DNA of 64,000 nucleotides from Denitrobaculum tricleocarpae (GTDB taxonomy: Bacteria > Pseudomonadota > Alphaproteobacteria > Kiloniellales > Kiloniellaceae). This document shows positions 8,650-18,721 of the stretch, in pieces; the stretch's first letter is position 1; each line of letters starts with the position of its first letter. Under the pieces are notes generated by a model, which had not been told where the DNA came from, did not search any database, and saw only the letters and a list, made by a program, of their open reading frames with translations. A program made the translations under genes and the position numbers. Where the stretch lies: positions 496,001 to 560,000 of the forward strand of contig NZ_ML660052.1 in NCBI RefSeq assembly GCF_007004665.1. The letters are read 5' to 3'.

Positions 8650-9579
8650 TCAATCCTTGGCTTCCATCGCGTCATAGGTAGCCTTGGGCCAGCGCCGATG
8701 CAGCCAGAGCCAGTCCTCGGGCTTCTCGGTGATCCAGCCTTCCAGCAAGCGGTTGAGTTGTTCCATGGTGTCGGAAATGTCCTGTTTCCGGTTGCCGCTG
8801 TCGGGGTGTTCGATCGGCGGGAAGCAGGTCATACGGAAACGCCCCGGACCCAGCCGCTCCGTGCGGATCGGTATAATATCCGATTTGAAACGAAGACCGA
8901 GCTGCGCAGGCGCTGCCGGGGTCATGGCCGTATGACCGAAAAAGGAAACGGGAATTCCGTCGCTCATCTTCTGATCGAACAAAATCCCCAGGACACCGCC
9001 GCGTTTGAGAAGTTGCAGAGCCTGGCGTGCGCCGTCCGTGCCTTTCGAGATCCTTTGTCCGCCTGACATGCCCCGCAGCTTGTCGACGGCGGGCTGCACG
9101 TAAGGATTATTGGGCTCACGGACGATGATAGTCAGATCGACATCGTGCTGAGCTGCAACGAAAGCCATCACTTCCCAGTTGGCCAGGTGACCGGCGGCCA
9201 GGATCGCGCTGCGCTCCGAGGCGGCGCCGGCGTAAACATGTTCGGCCCCGACCAGCTCAACCCGGCCGGACTCCCTGGCGGTGATCTGGTCAAGGTGCGG
9301 GTACTCGAAGAGAACCCGGCCCAGGTTGTCCCAAACACCCAGAACAATGCGTTCTATCTCCGCGGAGCTTATTTCCGGAAAGGCCAGCCGCAGATTGCGC
9401 CGGGCCCGGTTCGACGTGGAAAGACGTGGGCCCACGGTGCGTCCGAGCCAGCCGCCGATATTCGAGGAAACATCGATCGGAAGAAGCCGGAAGACTCCCA
9501 ACGCGATGAAGAGGCTGGCGGCTTCGACCGGATGTTTTACAAGTTTCTGGAAAAGCTTTTTGAAATTGGCGTCAGCCAC
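8650..9579 (-). CDS. LpxL/HtrB-family lipid A lauroyl acyltransferase
   Basis: 309 residues, usual size. It should transfer a secondary acyl chain to the Kdo-lipid A precursor at the inner membrane. There is a hydrophobic N-terminal helix (AASLFIALGVFRLLPI). The HX4E catalytic motif is GHLANWE with His131 and Glu136, followed by LTIIVREPNNP and LGILFDQKMSDG typical of LpxL/LpxM. It overlaps lpxK by 8 bases, so it is co-transcribed with the envelope block upstream. LpxL and LpxM cannot be distinguished from this sequence. Confidence 0.92.
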   Translation of the reverse strand: MADANFKKLFQKLVKHPVEAASLFIALGVFRLLPIDVSSNIGGWLGRTVGPRLSTSNRARRNLRLAFPEISSAEIERIVLGVWDNLGRVLFEYPHLDQITARESGRVELVGAEHVYAGAASERSAILAAGHLANWEVMAFVAAQHDVDLTIIVREPNNPYVQPAVDKLRGMSGGQRISKGTDGARQALQLLKRGGVLGILFDQKMSDGIPVSFFGHTAMTPAAPAQLGLRFKSDIIPIRTERLGPGRFRMTCFPPIEHPDSGNRKQDISDTMEQLNRLLEGWITEKPEDWLWLHRRWPKATYDAMEAKD

Positions 9580-10564
9580 GGGCGGAGGGTCCTTCTGTAA
9601 CGGCTTCGATCAGCCGATCGATCTCCAAAGGAGTCTGCCATGACACTTCTATCGGCAAGGTGGCGATCCTGGCGCGGTGGCGGGGTGAAAGGCGCACGGC
9701 GTCCTTTTCCGTCGTGATTGCGATGGCGTTCAAGGTCTCCGCCCTTTCAAGCAGAGTGCCGATCTCGCTGTCGGTATAGGGGTGATGGTCGGCAAAGTCC
9801 CGTGTTTCTGCAATCTCGAACGATAATTCCCGCAAGGTGGCATAGAATTTTTCGGGCCGTCCGATTCCCGCAAAGGCCAGAACACGCCTGCCTGAGAGTT
9901 CATTACCGTTTTCGCGGGGTGTTAGTCTGGCCTGAATTGGAGTGATGGCCAGTTCTTCGGTCAGCGTTCTCATGAAATCGGTACTGGTTTCTCCCAGCAG
10001 AACAACGCCCTGTGCGCGGGCCAGACCCCTGGCCGCCGGTTCGCGCAGGGGACCCGCAGGCAGCACGGCGCCGTTCCCGAAGCCGAAACCGCCGTCAATG
10101 ACGATCAACGACAAGTCTTTATGGAGCGAGGGGTTCTGAAAACCGTCATCCATGACGATGATCTCCGCCCCAGCCTCGGCGGCCGCGCGCGCGCCCGCCG
10201 GCCGGTCACGAGAGACCCAGGTAGGCGCTTCTTGAGCCAGCAGCAGCGCTTCATCACCAACGTCGGCGGCAGTGTGTCGTTCGGGCGATACCGCAATCGG
10301 GCCCGGCTCTTTGCCGCCATATCCGCGGGTCAGGGCATGGACCTGCAAACCGACGGCCTTCAATCGCGCGATAATGGCTAGGGCAACCGGCGTTTTTCCG
10401 GCGCCCCCGGCCACCAGGTTGCCGATGCAAATGACCGGTACCGGGGCGCGCTGGGGTTCTACGAGACGCAGGCGCAGTGCCCCGCCAAGGCTGTAAACTG
10501 CCGCAAAGGGCGACAGAAGCAGGGAAACAAGCCCTTTCCGGGACCAGAATTCAGGGGCGTGCAT
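9572..10564 (-). CDS. lpxK: Tetraacyldisaccharide 4'-kinase LpxK
   Basis: 330 residues. It phosphorylates the 4' position of the lipid A disaccharide at the membrane. The characteristic P-loop IGNLVAGGAGKTP lies at about 47-59 and the DDGFQNPSLHKDLSL motif in the middle. The N-terminal hydrophobic helix (SLLLSPFAAVYSLGG) fits a membrane-anchored kinase. It overlaps both neighbours (13-14 bases with the DUF374 gene, 8 with the acyltransferase). The gene waaA, which often sits just upstream in Alphaproteobacteria, is absent. Confidence 0.95.
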   Translation of the reverse strand: MHAPEFWSRKGLVSLLLSPFAAVYSLGGALRLRLVEPQRAPVPVICIGNLVAGGAGKTPVALAIIARLKAVGLQVHALTRGYGGKEPGPIAVSPERHTAADVGDEALLLAQEAPTWVSRDRPAGARAAAEAGAEIIVMDDGFQNPSLHKDLSLIVIDGGFGFGNGAVLPAGPLREPAARGLARAQGVVLLGETSTDFMRTLTEELAITPIQARLTPRENGNELSGRRVLAFAGIGRPEKFYATLRELSFEIAETRDFADHHPYTDSEIGTLLERAETLNAIAITTEKDAVRLSPRHRARIATLPIEVSWQTPLEIDRLIEAVTEGPSARG

Positions 10565-11258
10565 CGGCGGGCTCGATCGCTGTCTGGCCGAAATAACGAT
10601 CGGCCTGCGCGGTGATGTCGTTCAGGCGCGCCTCCAGGAGCAGGCGGAGGGATTCCAGCTCAGCTTCGTTCGGCTCCTTGGGAACTGTGATCGGCGTCCC
10701 TACAATGATAATGCCGCGTGAAAAGGGCAGTGGCAGGCAAAAACGGTCCCAGGAGCCGAAGATCTTGCGGCGCGAAGTGTTTCCGGAGATCGGGATGATG
10801 GGAACGCCGGTCAACTGTGCGACTTTGATCGAGCCCGACTTCGCCCGCATGCGCGGACCACGCGGGCCATCCGGTGTGATGCCGACGTTGTTGCCCTCCT
10901 GCTCCAGGATCCGCTGCATGGACCGCAAGGCGGACATGCCGCCTTTCCGGCTCGACCCCTTGACCGTTGCGACGCCCAGGCGCGCGATCGCGCGCGATAT
11001 CAGCACACCGTCGCTGTGCGCGGAAATCAGCACATGGATGGGGCGCTTATCGTTCCAGGCCCGGCGCATGTAAAGCATTCGCCCGTGCCAGAAGCAGGCG
11101 ATAAAGGGCGCGTCCCCGAGGCGAAGGCGCCTGGATTCCTCGGATTCCTGCAGCGTCCAACGCACCGTGCGCGTCACCAGGCTCACGTAACCGGCGGCCA
11201 GCGCGGCGATGGAACCCTGCACTGCGCTGGATTTGAAGAAACGCTTGGAGAGACGCAT
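10551..11258 (-). CDS. DUF374 lysophospholipid acyltransferase family protein
   Basis: 235 residues from the ATG at 11258; the frame is open up to 11339 but the extension lacks family features. DUF374 proteins belong to the PlsC-like acyltransferase superfamily. Visible motifs are the hydrophobic N-terminal helix, IACFWHGRMLYM (His of the HX4D-like site), SRKGGMSALRSM and ITPDGPRGPRMRAKSG. The exact acceptor is unknown; its place between the MsbA-like flippase and lpxK points to lipid A or Kdo-lipid chemistry. It ends 14 bases inside lpxK. Confidence 0.88.
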   Translation of the reverse strand: MRLSKRFFKSSAVQGSIAALAAGYVSLVTRTVRWTLQESEESRRLRLGDAPFIACFWHGRMLYMRRAWNDKRPIHVLISAHSDGVLISRAIARLGVATVKGSSRKGGMSALRSMQRILEQEGNNVGITPDGPRGPRMRAKSGSIKVAQLTGVPIIPISGNTSRRKIFGSWDRFCLPLPFSRGIIIVGTPITVPKEPNEAELESLRLLLEARLNDITAQADRYFGQTAIEPADARP

Positions 11259-11368
11259 AACCGGTGAAATCAATCCTGCGGGGCTCGGGCGATCACCTTC
11301 CTCGCAAAGGGAAGCGCCTGGTAAAAAGAGCTCTGACACCCTCTTGACGGGTCTGTTGGGGCGGTCCT

Positions 11369-13219
11369 TTAAGCCTGAATTCTGAATTCGCCGGAGCCAT
11401 CCGAATCCCCACCTTGTTCAGCGAACTGAAGCGCGTAGAGCTTGGCATAGGCGCCGCCTTTGGCCAAGAGTTCCGCATGCCCGCCGCTTTCGATCAGGCG
11501 GCCCTTGTCCATGACATAGATGATATCCGCTTCGACGACGGTCGAGAGCCGGTGCGCGATCACCACCGTGGTTTTGCCGGTCATCAGCTTACTGAGCGCG
11601 GCCTGGACCTTGCGTTCGGACTCGCTGTCCAGGGCCGAGGTGGCTTCATCGAGCAACAGGATCGCGGCATCCCGGACCATGGCCCGCGCGATGGCGATCC
11701 GCTGACGCTGGCCGCCCGAGAGCTTACTGCCTCGGGGCCCGACCTGAGTGTCGTAGCCGTCGGGCAGGCCGAGAATAAAATCGTGTGCGCCGGCATGTTG
11801 CGCGGCGGCGATGATTTCGGCTTCACTCGCGTCCGGGCGCCCATAGGCGATGTTGGCGCGCACGCTGTCATCGAACAGCAGGACTTCCTGGCTCACCAGG
11901 GCAATGGAGCTGCGCAGGCTCTTGAGCTGCACGCCGCTGACGTCTTGCCCATCGATCGTGATGCGGCCCGCGTTCACATCGTAGAAGCGCGGAATGAGGT
12001 TGAGCAGGGTCGACTTCCCGGCCCCGGAGGCCCCGACAAGCGCGACGGTCTTGCCGGCGGGCACCTTAAGAGAGAGATCGTAAACGGCCGGGGCTTCCGG
12101 GTGGTAGCTGAAATCGACTTTGTCGAAGAGGATTTCACCACCGGAAAGGGCCAGGGCCTTGGCGCCCGGCTTCTCAACGATCGTCTCTTCTTCGTCCAGA
12201 ATAGCAAAGAGCCGCTGTGCAGCTGCCATGCCTTCCTGCAGATTGACGTGCAGGCGTGCCAGTTTTTTGACCGGTTCGTAGGCCAGCAAAAGGGCGAAGA
12301 TAAAGGCGAAGAAGGATCCCGGATCGCGCACATCGTCGATGACCTGATTTCCGCCGTAGATCAAGACGGCGACGATCGCCAGGCCGGAGAGAATCTCCAT
12401 CACCGGCCGCAGGATCGCGCGTGTGCGCGCCGCCTTCACGTTTAGGTGGAAGACCTGATTAATCGTATGGCTGGCGCGCTTGGTTTCGTACGCTTCCATG
12501 CAATAGGCTTTGACGTAGCGGATCCCCTGGAACGCTTCGTCAAGGACAGTCGTCAGGTTGCCGACTTCGACCTGAGTGCTGCCGGAGACTTTGCGCATAC
12601 GCTTGCCCACGCGCACGATCGGCAGGATTGCCGTGGGGAACGCGATCAAGGCCAGGGCCGAGAGCTGCCAGTCCTCGTAAAACATCACCGAGACCAGGCC
12701 GATGAGCGTAAAGGTGTCCTTGCCGAAAGAGGTCAGGGAGGTGGAGACGGCGGCCCGCAGCAAATTGGCGTCATTGACGAAGCGCGCGATCAGAGCCCCC
12801 GGTGCCGCGGCATGAAAAAATGCAAGAGGTGCGGTGATTAAGCGCTCGAAGAGCTGGGTCTGGATATCCGCAACGATCCTGTGCCCCACGACGCTCATCA
12901 GGACCGATTGGGCAAAGTCGGCAGCGCCTTTGGCGGCGAAGACCAGAAGGCACGCGATGGCAATCGGGATCAGGGCGGCTTCGTTTTTGCTGACGAAGAT
13001 CTCATTGATGATCGGCTTGATGAGCTGCGGAAACGCGGCTGTGCAGCCGGCAACGATGACCATGAAGATAATGGCCAGGATAATCCGGGTGAGTTGAGGC
13101 CGGACATAAACGCGGATCAGGCGGCCCAGGAGTTCTTTAGTGGTTGCGTCCAGCGCCAGCTTGACTTTCGCCGGCTTCTCGGAGGCTGCAGATGTTTCGG
13201 TCAAAGTACGTCTTTTCAA
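11369..13219 (-). CDS. ABC transporter, fused permease-ATPase (MsbA-like lipid flippase)
   Basis: 616 residues. A six-helix ABC exporter membrane domain covers about 40-330 and the nucleotide-binding domain about 360-600. The Walker A is GASGAGKST, the signature LSGGQRQRIAIARAMV, and the Walker B LLLDEATSALDSESE with H-loop VIAHRLSTV. Half-transporters like this work as homodimers. Position upstream of a DUF374 acyltransferase, lpxK and lpxL makes lipid A-core flipping across the inner membrane the likely role, but MsbA-type sequences are hard to tell from drug exporters. It is the first gene of the envelope block. Confidence 0.9.
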   Translation of the reverse strand: MKRRTLTETSAASEKPAKVKLALDATTKELLGRLIRVYVRPQLTRIILAIIFMVIVAGCTAAFPQLIKPIINEIFVSKNEAALIPIAIACLLVFAAKGAADFAQSVLMSVVGHRIVADIQTQLFERLITAPLAFFHAAAPGALIARFVNDANLLRAAVSTSLTSFGKDTFTLIGLVSVMFYEDWQLSALALIAFPTAILPIVRVGKRMRKVSGSTQVEVGNLTTVLDEAFQGIRYVKAYCMEAYETKRASHTINQVFHLNVKAARTRAILRPVMEILSGLAIVAVLIYGGNQVIDDVRDPGSFFAFIFALLLAYEPVKKLARLHVNLQEGMAAAQRLFAILDEEETIVEKPGAKALALSGGEILFDKVDFSYHPEAPAVYDLSLKVPAGKTVALVGASGAGKSTLLNLIPRFYDVNAGRITIDGQDVSGVQLKSLRSSIALVSQEVLLFDDSVRANIAYGRPDASEAEIIAAAQHAGAHDFILGLPDGYDTQVGPRGSKLSGGQRQRIAIARAMVRDAAILLLDEATSALDSESERKVQAALSKLMTGKTTVVIAHRLSTVVEADIIYVMDKGRLIESGGHAELLAKGGAYAKLYALQFAEQGGDSDGSGEFRIQA

Positions 13220-13273
13220 GGTGAAATCCGCGCGGAGCTTACCACGCGTCGTGAGCCCTGCACTAGAGTGCTG

Positions 13274-14197
13274 TTATGGGGTTGACTTTGAGGTCTTGCG
13301 TTCACGAAGCGAGACATATATCCCGCTCGCGACAACGATGGCGACGCCGATCCAGCTCAAGTAGTCGGGGAAATCGCCGAAAAAGAGATAACCGACGATA
13401 GTTGCCATAACGATCTCGGAATAGCCGTAGGGTGCGAGCAGGGACGCCGGCGCCATTTGAAAGGCCTTTATGACCAGCAGGTGGCCGACCGCGGCGATCG
13501 CCCCCAGAGCTGCCATCAGGCCGATTTGTTCGAGATTTGGCGTTGTCCAGCTGAAGGGCACGATCAGCGAGAGCAGCACGGCGCCGATCAGAGCCGTATA
13601 AAAGAGCGTAATCAGCGGCGGTGCGCTGCCGGCCAGCCGACGCGTTGCGATCAGGTAGAGCGCATAGAAAGTACCTGCCGCCAGCGCGAGCAGCGCGCCG
13701 GAGCTGAACATGTCGGGACCGGGCCGGATAATGATGCAGGCGCCCAAAAACCCGACCACGACGGCGCTCCAGCGGCGCACGCCCACCGTTTCGCGCAGGA
13801 GCCAGGGTGAGAGCGCTGTCACGACAAGGGGCGAAACGAAGACGATCGCCAGGGCGTCGGCCAGCGGCATCAGGGAAATCGCCCAGAAAAAGCAGACTGT
13901 CGAGATGAGCAGGAGGCCGCCTCTGATCACCTGCAGAAAGGGCTGGCTCGGGATCAGCTGCGCGGGCCGGTGTCTGATCAGGATCAAGGGCAGAAGGATC
14001 GCGAAATGCGCGAAATACCGGGCCCAGCTCACCTGCATCACGGACATCTCCGTACTCAGGTGCTTTGCGATGCCATCCATGACAGGCACGATCGCCATGG
14101 CCGGAAGATAGAGCAGGATGCCCTTGAGCGGCGCGGACTCGACCGGGTAGGGTCCCGTCGCCGGGTATTCCGTGGCTGTCTCACGTTGCGGTATCAT
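13274..14197 (-). CDS. DMT-superfamily transporter, two EamA domains
   Basis: 307 residues from the ATG at 14197 (MIPQRETATEYP); the upstream ATG at 14233 is possible. Ten hydrophobic helices arranged as two EamA repeats are visible, with conserved features such as SWARYFAHFAILLPL in the first half and YGYSEIVMATIVGYLFFGDFP at the end of the second. Such proteins are inner-membrane metabolite exporters; this one resembles the RhaT/EamA exporters of amino acids and related compounds, but substrate is unknown. It follows pmbA on the same strand. Confidence 0.88.
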   Translation of the reverse strand: MIPQRETATEYPATGPYPVESAPLKGILLYLPAMAIVPVMDGIAKHLSTEMSVMQVSWARYFAHFAILLPLILIRHRPAQLIPSQPFLQVIRGGLLLISTVCFFWAISLMPLADALAIVFVSPLVVTALSPWLLRETVGVRRWSAVVVGFLGACIIIRPGPDMFSSGALLALAAGTFYALYLIATRRLAGSAPPLITLFYTALIGAVLLSLIVPFSWTTPNLEQIGLMAALGAIAAVGHLLVIKAFQMAPASLLAPYGYSEIVMATIVGYLFFGDFPDYLSWIGVAIVVASGIYVSLRERKTSKSTP

Positions 14198-14315
14198 AGA
14201 CGCTCTACTCTTGCCTGTCATGCAACACGGCAAAGCGTGCGAAATGCGATCCGGATACTAGAGGCAAGCCGGACGGAAGGTCAGCGGGAAGAAGGAAAAT
14301 GCCGCTGCGTTTGCA

Positions 14316-15659
14316 CTATGCGCCGGCGATGGTCATTCCCTCGATCCGCAGGGTTGGTGCGTTGGTGCCGAAGCGGAAAGTCAGGTCGCTGGCGGGGGTC
14401 AGATTCAGGAACATGTCCTTCAGGTTGCCCGCAATGGTCGCTTCGGAGACCGGATGTGCAATAACACCGTTTTTGATCCAGAAGCCTGCGGCGCCGCGGC
14501 TGTAGTCGCCGGTGACGCCGTTCACGCCCATGCCCATCAATTCGGTCACATAAATGCCGTCTGCAATATCGGCCATCAGCTCTTCCGGTGACTGAGATCC
14601 CGCCTCCATGTGCAGGTTCGTGGTCGAAGGGCTTGGCGGAGACGAAGTCCCGCGGGAGGCATGGCCGGTTGTCGTCAGGCCGAGCTGCCGGGAGGAGCGC
14701 AGGTCCATGATCCAGGTTGTCAGGCGCCCGTTTTCCACAATGGCGCGGCGCTTGTTCGCGACGCCCTCGCCGTCGAAGGGTTTGGAGCTGAGCCCGCGCG
14801 GACGATGCGGATCGTCGACGATGGTGATGCCCTCGGCGAAGACTGGCTGGTTGAGCTTGTCCTTCAAAAAGCTTGTGCCGCGGGCAATGCCGGCGCCGTT
14901 GATGGCGCCCGCAAGATGCCTGAGCAGACCGCCGGAGACCCTGGGATCGAAGACGACGCTGGCCTGGCCGGTCGGCGGCTTCTGCGGATTCAGACGCTTA
15001 ACGGCTCTCTCGCCCGCCCGGCGCCCGATTTCTGCGGGATCTTCCAGGTCTTCCGCGAAGACCGCGCTGGAAAAATCGTAGTCTCGCTCCATCGCACTGC
15101 CCTCGCCACCTAGGACGGCGACACCCACGGAATGGCCGGAAGAGCCATAGGCGGCGGCGAATCCCGTACTGGTGGCAAGAGCGACGCGGGTCGAGCCCCA
15201 GCCGGCTTCCGCGCCCTCGGAGTTCGTGATGCCGGGCACGGCCCGGGCGGCTTCTTCGCAGCGGCGCGCCCGCTCGATCAGGGCATCGGGGCTGGGTTCC
15301 TCCGGATCGAACATCTCGATCTCGGGGATTTGGGTTGCCAGAAGTTCCGGGTCGGCGAGGCCGCAGTATTCGTCTTCGGGCACTTCGCCTGCCATGGCAA
15401 CGGCGCGTTCCGCCAGGGCATTCAGGGTTTCCGGCTTCATGTCCGTGGAGGACACCATGGCCTGCCGTTTGCCCTTAAAGACCCGTAAGCCCAGATCACG
15501 GCTCTCCTCCCGCTCCATACGTTCGGTTTGACCGAGGCGTTGGGCGTGAGAAAGCGAGGCCGATTCAAAAACCAGGGCGTCTGCGGCGTCCGCGCCGAGA
15601 GCTTTGGCTTTTTTGATCAGGTCCTCGAGCAGATTGAGGGCTTCGCTGTCGGTGGTCAT
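14316..15659 (-). CDS. pmbA: TldD/PmbA-family protein, PmbA (TldE)
   Basis: 447 residues. PmbA/TldE is the non-catalytic partner of the zinc protease TldD, together degrading unfolded peptides and maturing microcins. The family core is visible: RVALATSTGFAAAYGSSGHSVG, then VVFDPRVSGGLLRHLAGAI, GRLTTWIMDLRSSRQLGL and the C-terminal GVNGVTGDYSRGAAGFWIK. It lacks the HEXXXH zinc site of TldD, as expected for PmbA. The tldD gene is in this window at 29.6-31.1 kb, so both subunits are encoded within 16 kb but not together. Confidence 0.93.
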   Translation of the reverse strand: MTTDSEALNLLEDLIKKAKALGADAADALVFESASLSHAQRLGQTERMEREESRDLGLRVFKGKRQAMVSSTDMKPETLNALAERAVAMAGEVPEDEYCGLADPELLATQIPEIEMFDPEEPSPDALIERARRCEEAARAVPGITNSEGAEAGWGSTRVALATSTGFAAAYGSSGHSVGVAVLGGEGSAMERDYDFSSAVFAEDLEDPAEIGRRAGERAVKRLNPQKPPTGQASVVFDPRVSGGLLRHLAGAINGAGIARGTSFLKDKLNQPVFAEGITIVDDPHRPRGLSSKPFDGEGVANKRRAIVENGRLTTWIMDLRSSRQLGLTTTGHASRGTSSPPSPSTTNLHMEAGSQSPEELMADIADGIYVTELMGMGVNGVTGDYSRGAAGFWIKNGVIAHPVSEATIAGNLKDMFLNLTPASDLTFRFGTNAPTLRIEGMTIAGA

Positions 15660-15742
15660 TGAGGAGATCCTGCGCTGAGAGAAGAGTCGCGTGATGATGC
15701 TGTCAGAAGGTCATATAGGTGCATGGGGGGCGGTAAGGCAAT

Positions 15743-16420
15743 CTATTCGGTATTGTGAGCTGTATGAAGACGTGCCGTGGCTGTGAAGACACCAGCAGTG
15801 TCAACAGCTAGGCTGCGGTTTAAAGCCGCCAATTCGGCGGTTTTTTTCGGCTCGATGGTCGGATTTTCGCCGGTCCCGGCCGCGCGGGCAAAAAACGAGT
15901 GCGAGCAGCGCAGGTCCTTTTCGTAGCGATAAACGTCGTTTGTTCCCTGTGCTGCCGGAAAGTCTCGGGGGACTGCGCCTTCGGGACGGAACCCGGCTTT
16001 GAGCAGCACGCGCTGCGAGGCTTGGTTCTGAGCAAAGGTCTCCGCGGCGAGACGGGTGATTCCGCGATCCGCGGCAATGCGCTGGATGGCGTGAACCGCT
16101 TCAGTCGCATAGCCACAGGACCAATAGGGACGGCCCACCCAGTAACCGAGTTCCGGGACGGCTTCAGCGGTATTCAGGGCAACGGCGCCCAAAAAATTCC
16201 TGTCACGGTTTCTGAAGATACCGAAAGCCCAGGAGTCCGCCGTTGAATGCGCCTCGATCCAGTCTTGAGCGCTGCTGCGTGTGCAAGGGTGGGGCAGTCT
16301 GGCCATCATGGAGGCTGGCCTGGTGACGCCACCCAGAAGCAGGGCGAAGTTTCGGGCGTTTTCGGGTTTGAGCGGACGTAAAGTGATACGCGGCACTATT
16401 TCCTCACAGGACTCTGTCAA
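15743..16420 (-). CDS. GNAT-family N-acetyltransferase (RimJ/RimL type) with unusual C-terminal tail
   Basis: 225 residues. An acetyltransferase of the RimJ/RimL branch: RITLRPLKPENARNFALLL at the start, then ELGYWVGRPYWSCGYATEAVHAI (acetyl-CoA loop) and NQASQRVLLKAGFRPEGAVP. The fold is complete by about residue 170 (VYRYEKDL). A further ~55 residues of low similarity to anything expected follow, and the DNA for them contains a strong terminator-like hairpin (15831-15853). The natural end of the gene may therefore have been lost and read-through coding gained. Substrate unknown. Confidence 0.8.
   Translation of the reverse strand: MTESCEEIVPRITLRPLKPENARNFALLLGGVTRPASMMARLPHPCTRSSAQDWIEAHSTADSWAFGIFRNRDRNFLGAVALNTAEAVPELGYWVGRPYWSCGYATEAVHAIQRIAADRGITRLAAETFAQNQASQRVLLKAGFRPEGAVPRDFPAAQGTNDVYRYEKDLRCSHSFFARAAGTGENPTIEPKKTAELAALNRSLAVDTAGVFTATARLHTAHNTE
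15831..15854 (+). terminator. Terminator-like hairpin inside the end of the GNAT gene
   Basis: CCGCC, five bases, GGCGG, with flanking A/T pairs and a run of seven T on the plus strand. It has the full form of a Rho-independent terminator for plus-strand transcripts, yet no plus-strand gene lies upstream in the window. On the minus strand, the direction of the overlapping gene, only a short TTT follows the stem. Confidence 0.5.
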
Positions 16421-16502
16421 TTCACAACCTGCATCGCTGTTTCTGCCTAGGCGCCAGTCTTCGCCGCGTTAGTTCCAGAGCCGTGCGTCGGGAGAGTGCA
16501 GC

Positions 16503-16553
16503 GGAGTCTGATCATCGCTTATCTCACGGATGACCACGACCAGACTCCTTTTT
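16503..16553 (+). other. Inverted repeat with T-run just beyond leuA
   Basis: GGAGTCTG (16503-16510) and CAGACTCC (16541-16548) can pair across a 30-base loop and are followed by TTTTT on the plus strand. It lies in the 144-base gap between leuA and the GNAT gene, both on the minus strand. Because the T-run faces the wrong way for leuA it is only a weak terminator candidate. Confidence 0.35.
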
Positions 16554-16564
16554 GACAGCACGGC

Positions 16565-18307
<1,743 letters not shown>

Positions 18308-18340
18308 TTACATTGTGTCTTCATCTTTGGAATTGCTGTG

Positions 18341-18399
18341 TATTTGCGGTTGGAATCTCCAGCCACCGGGTGCCGCATCAGGCCCGGCGACCGCAAATA
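18341..18399 (-). promoter_or_regulatory. Nested hairpin in the leuA leader
   Basis: TATTTGCGGT and its complement (18341-18350 with 18390-18399) form a perfect 10-bp outer stem. A GC-rich stem of about nine pairs (GTCGCCGGG with CCCGGTGGC, one or two G-U pairs) nests inside. The TGA of the second leader ORF falls in the inner loop. There is no clear U-run after it, so if it attenuates transcription it would do so by an untypical route, or it may act on leuA translation instead. Confidence 0.5.
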
Positions 18400-18416
18400 A
18401 GTCGTAGCTCAATCAT
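18378..18416 (-). CDS. Putative leuA leader peptide 2 (MIELRLICGRRA)
   Basis: A 12-codon ORF: ATG at 18416, TGA at 18378-18380. A GGA lies seven bases before the ATG. It contains the codon run CTA-CGA-CTT-ATT (Leu-Arg-Leu-Ile), the same 12 bases as in leader 1. CTA is a rare Leu codon in the surrounding genes. The second half of the ORF forms one arm of the nested hairpin. Position, codon content and structure fit a translation-sensing leader for leucine; this is inference. Confidence 0.45.
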   Translation of the reverse strand: MIELRLICGRRA

Positions 18417-18594
18417 CTGTTCCAGGAAGGAATTCGCGCGCAAAACTGCGCAGACCGGGCCTGTCGGGACGGCACTTCTGGAAGACAAATAACGAAAACT
18501 GATGTGAGCAGACATAACAACCGGGCCTATGGACAACGAACGCAACCTGTTACCGACTTGGACGAAGATCGCAAATGATCTTTCCCGGACTCCT

Positions 18595-18648
18595 CTAGGA
18601 GGCCGGGGTAATAAGTCGTAGGATGCTGTCCAGTCCGAAGCTTGTCAT
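18595..18648 (-). CDS. Putative leuA leader peptide 1 (MTSFGLDSILRLITPAS)
   Basis: A 17-codon ORF: ATG at 18648, TAG at 18595-18597. It contains ATC-CTA-CGA-CTT-ATT, that is Ile-Leu-Arg-Leu-Ile. Its stop lies inside a hairpin formed by CCCGG/CCGGG and CTCC/GGAG around 18585-18608. A TTGACG at about 18687-18692 with a poor -10 (GATGTT) 17 bases on is the only promoter candidate, and would place the RNA start almost at this ATG. Shadowed in one frame by the tail of the PAS gene region. Confidence 0.4.
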   Translation of the reverse strand: MTSFGLDSILRLITPAS

Positions 18649-18721
18649 AGCTGTAACATCGCCGCCTTTTTTCGCAACGTCAAGGCCTGTATGCGGCGGC
18701 TCCTCGGCAAGCGCTGCCGAG

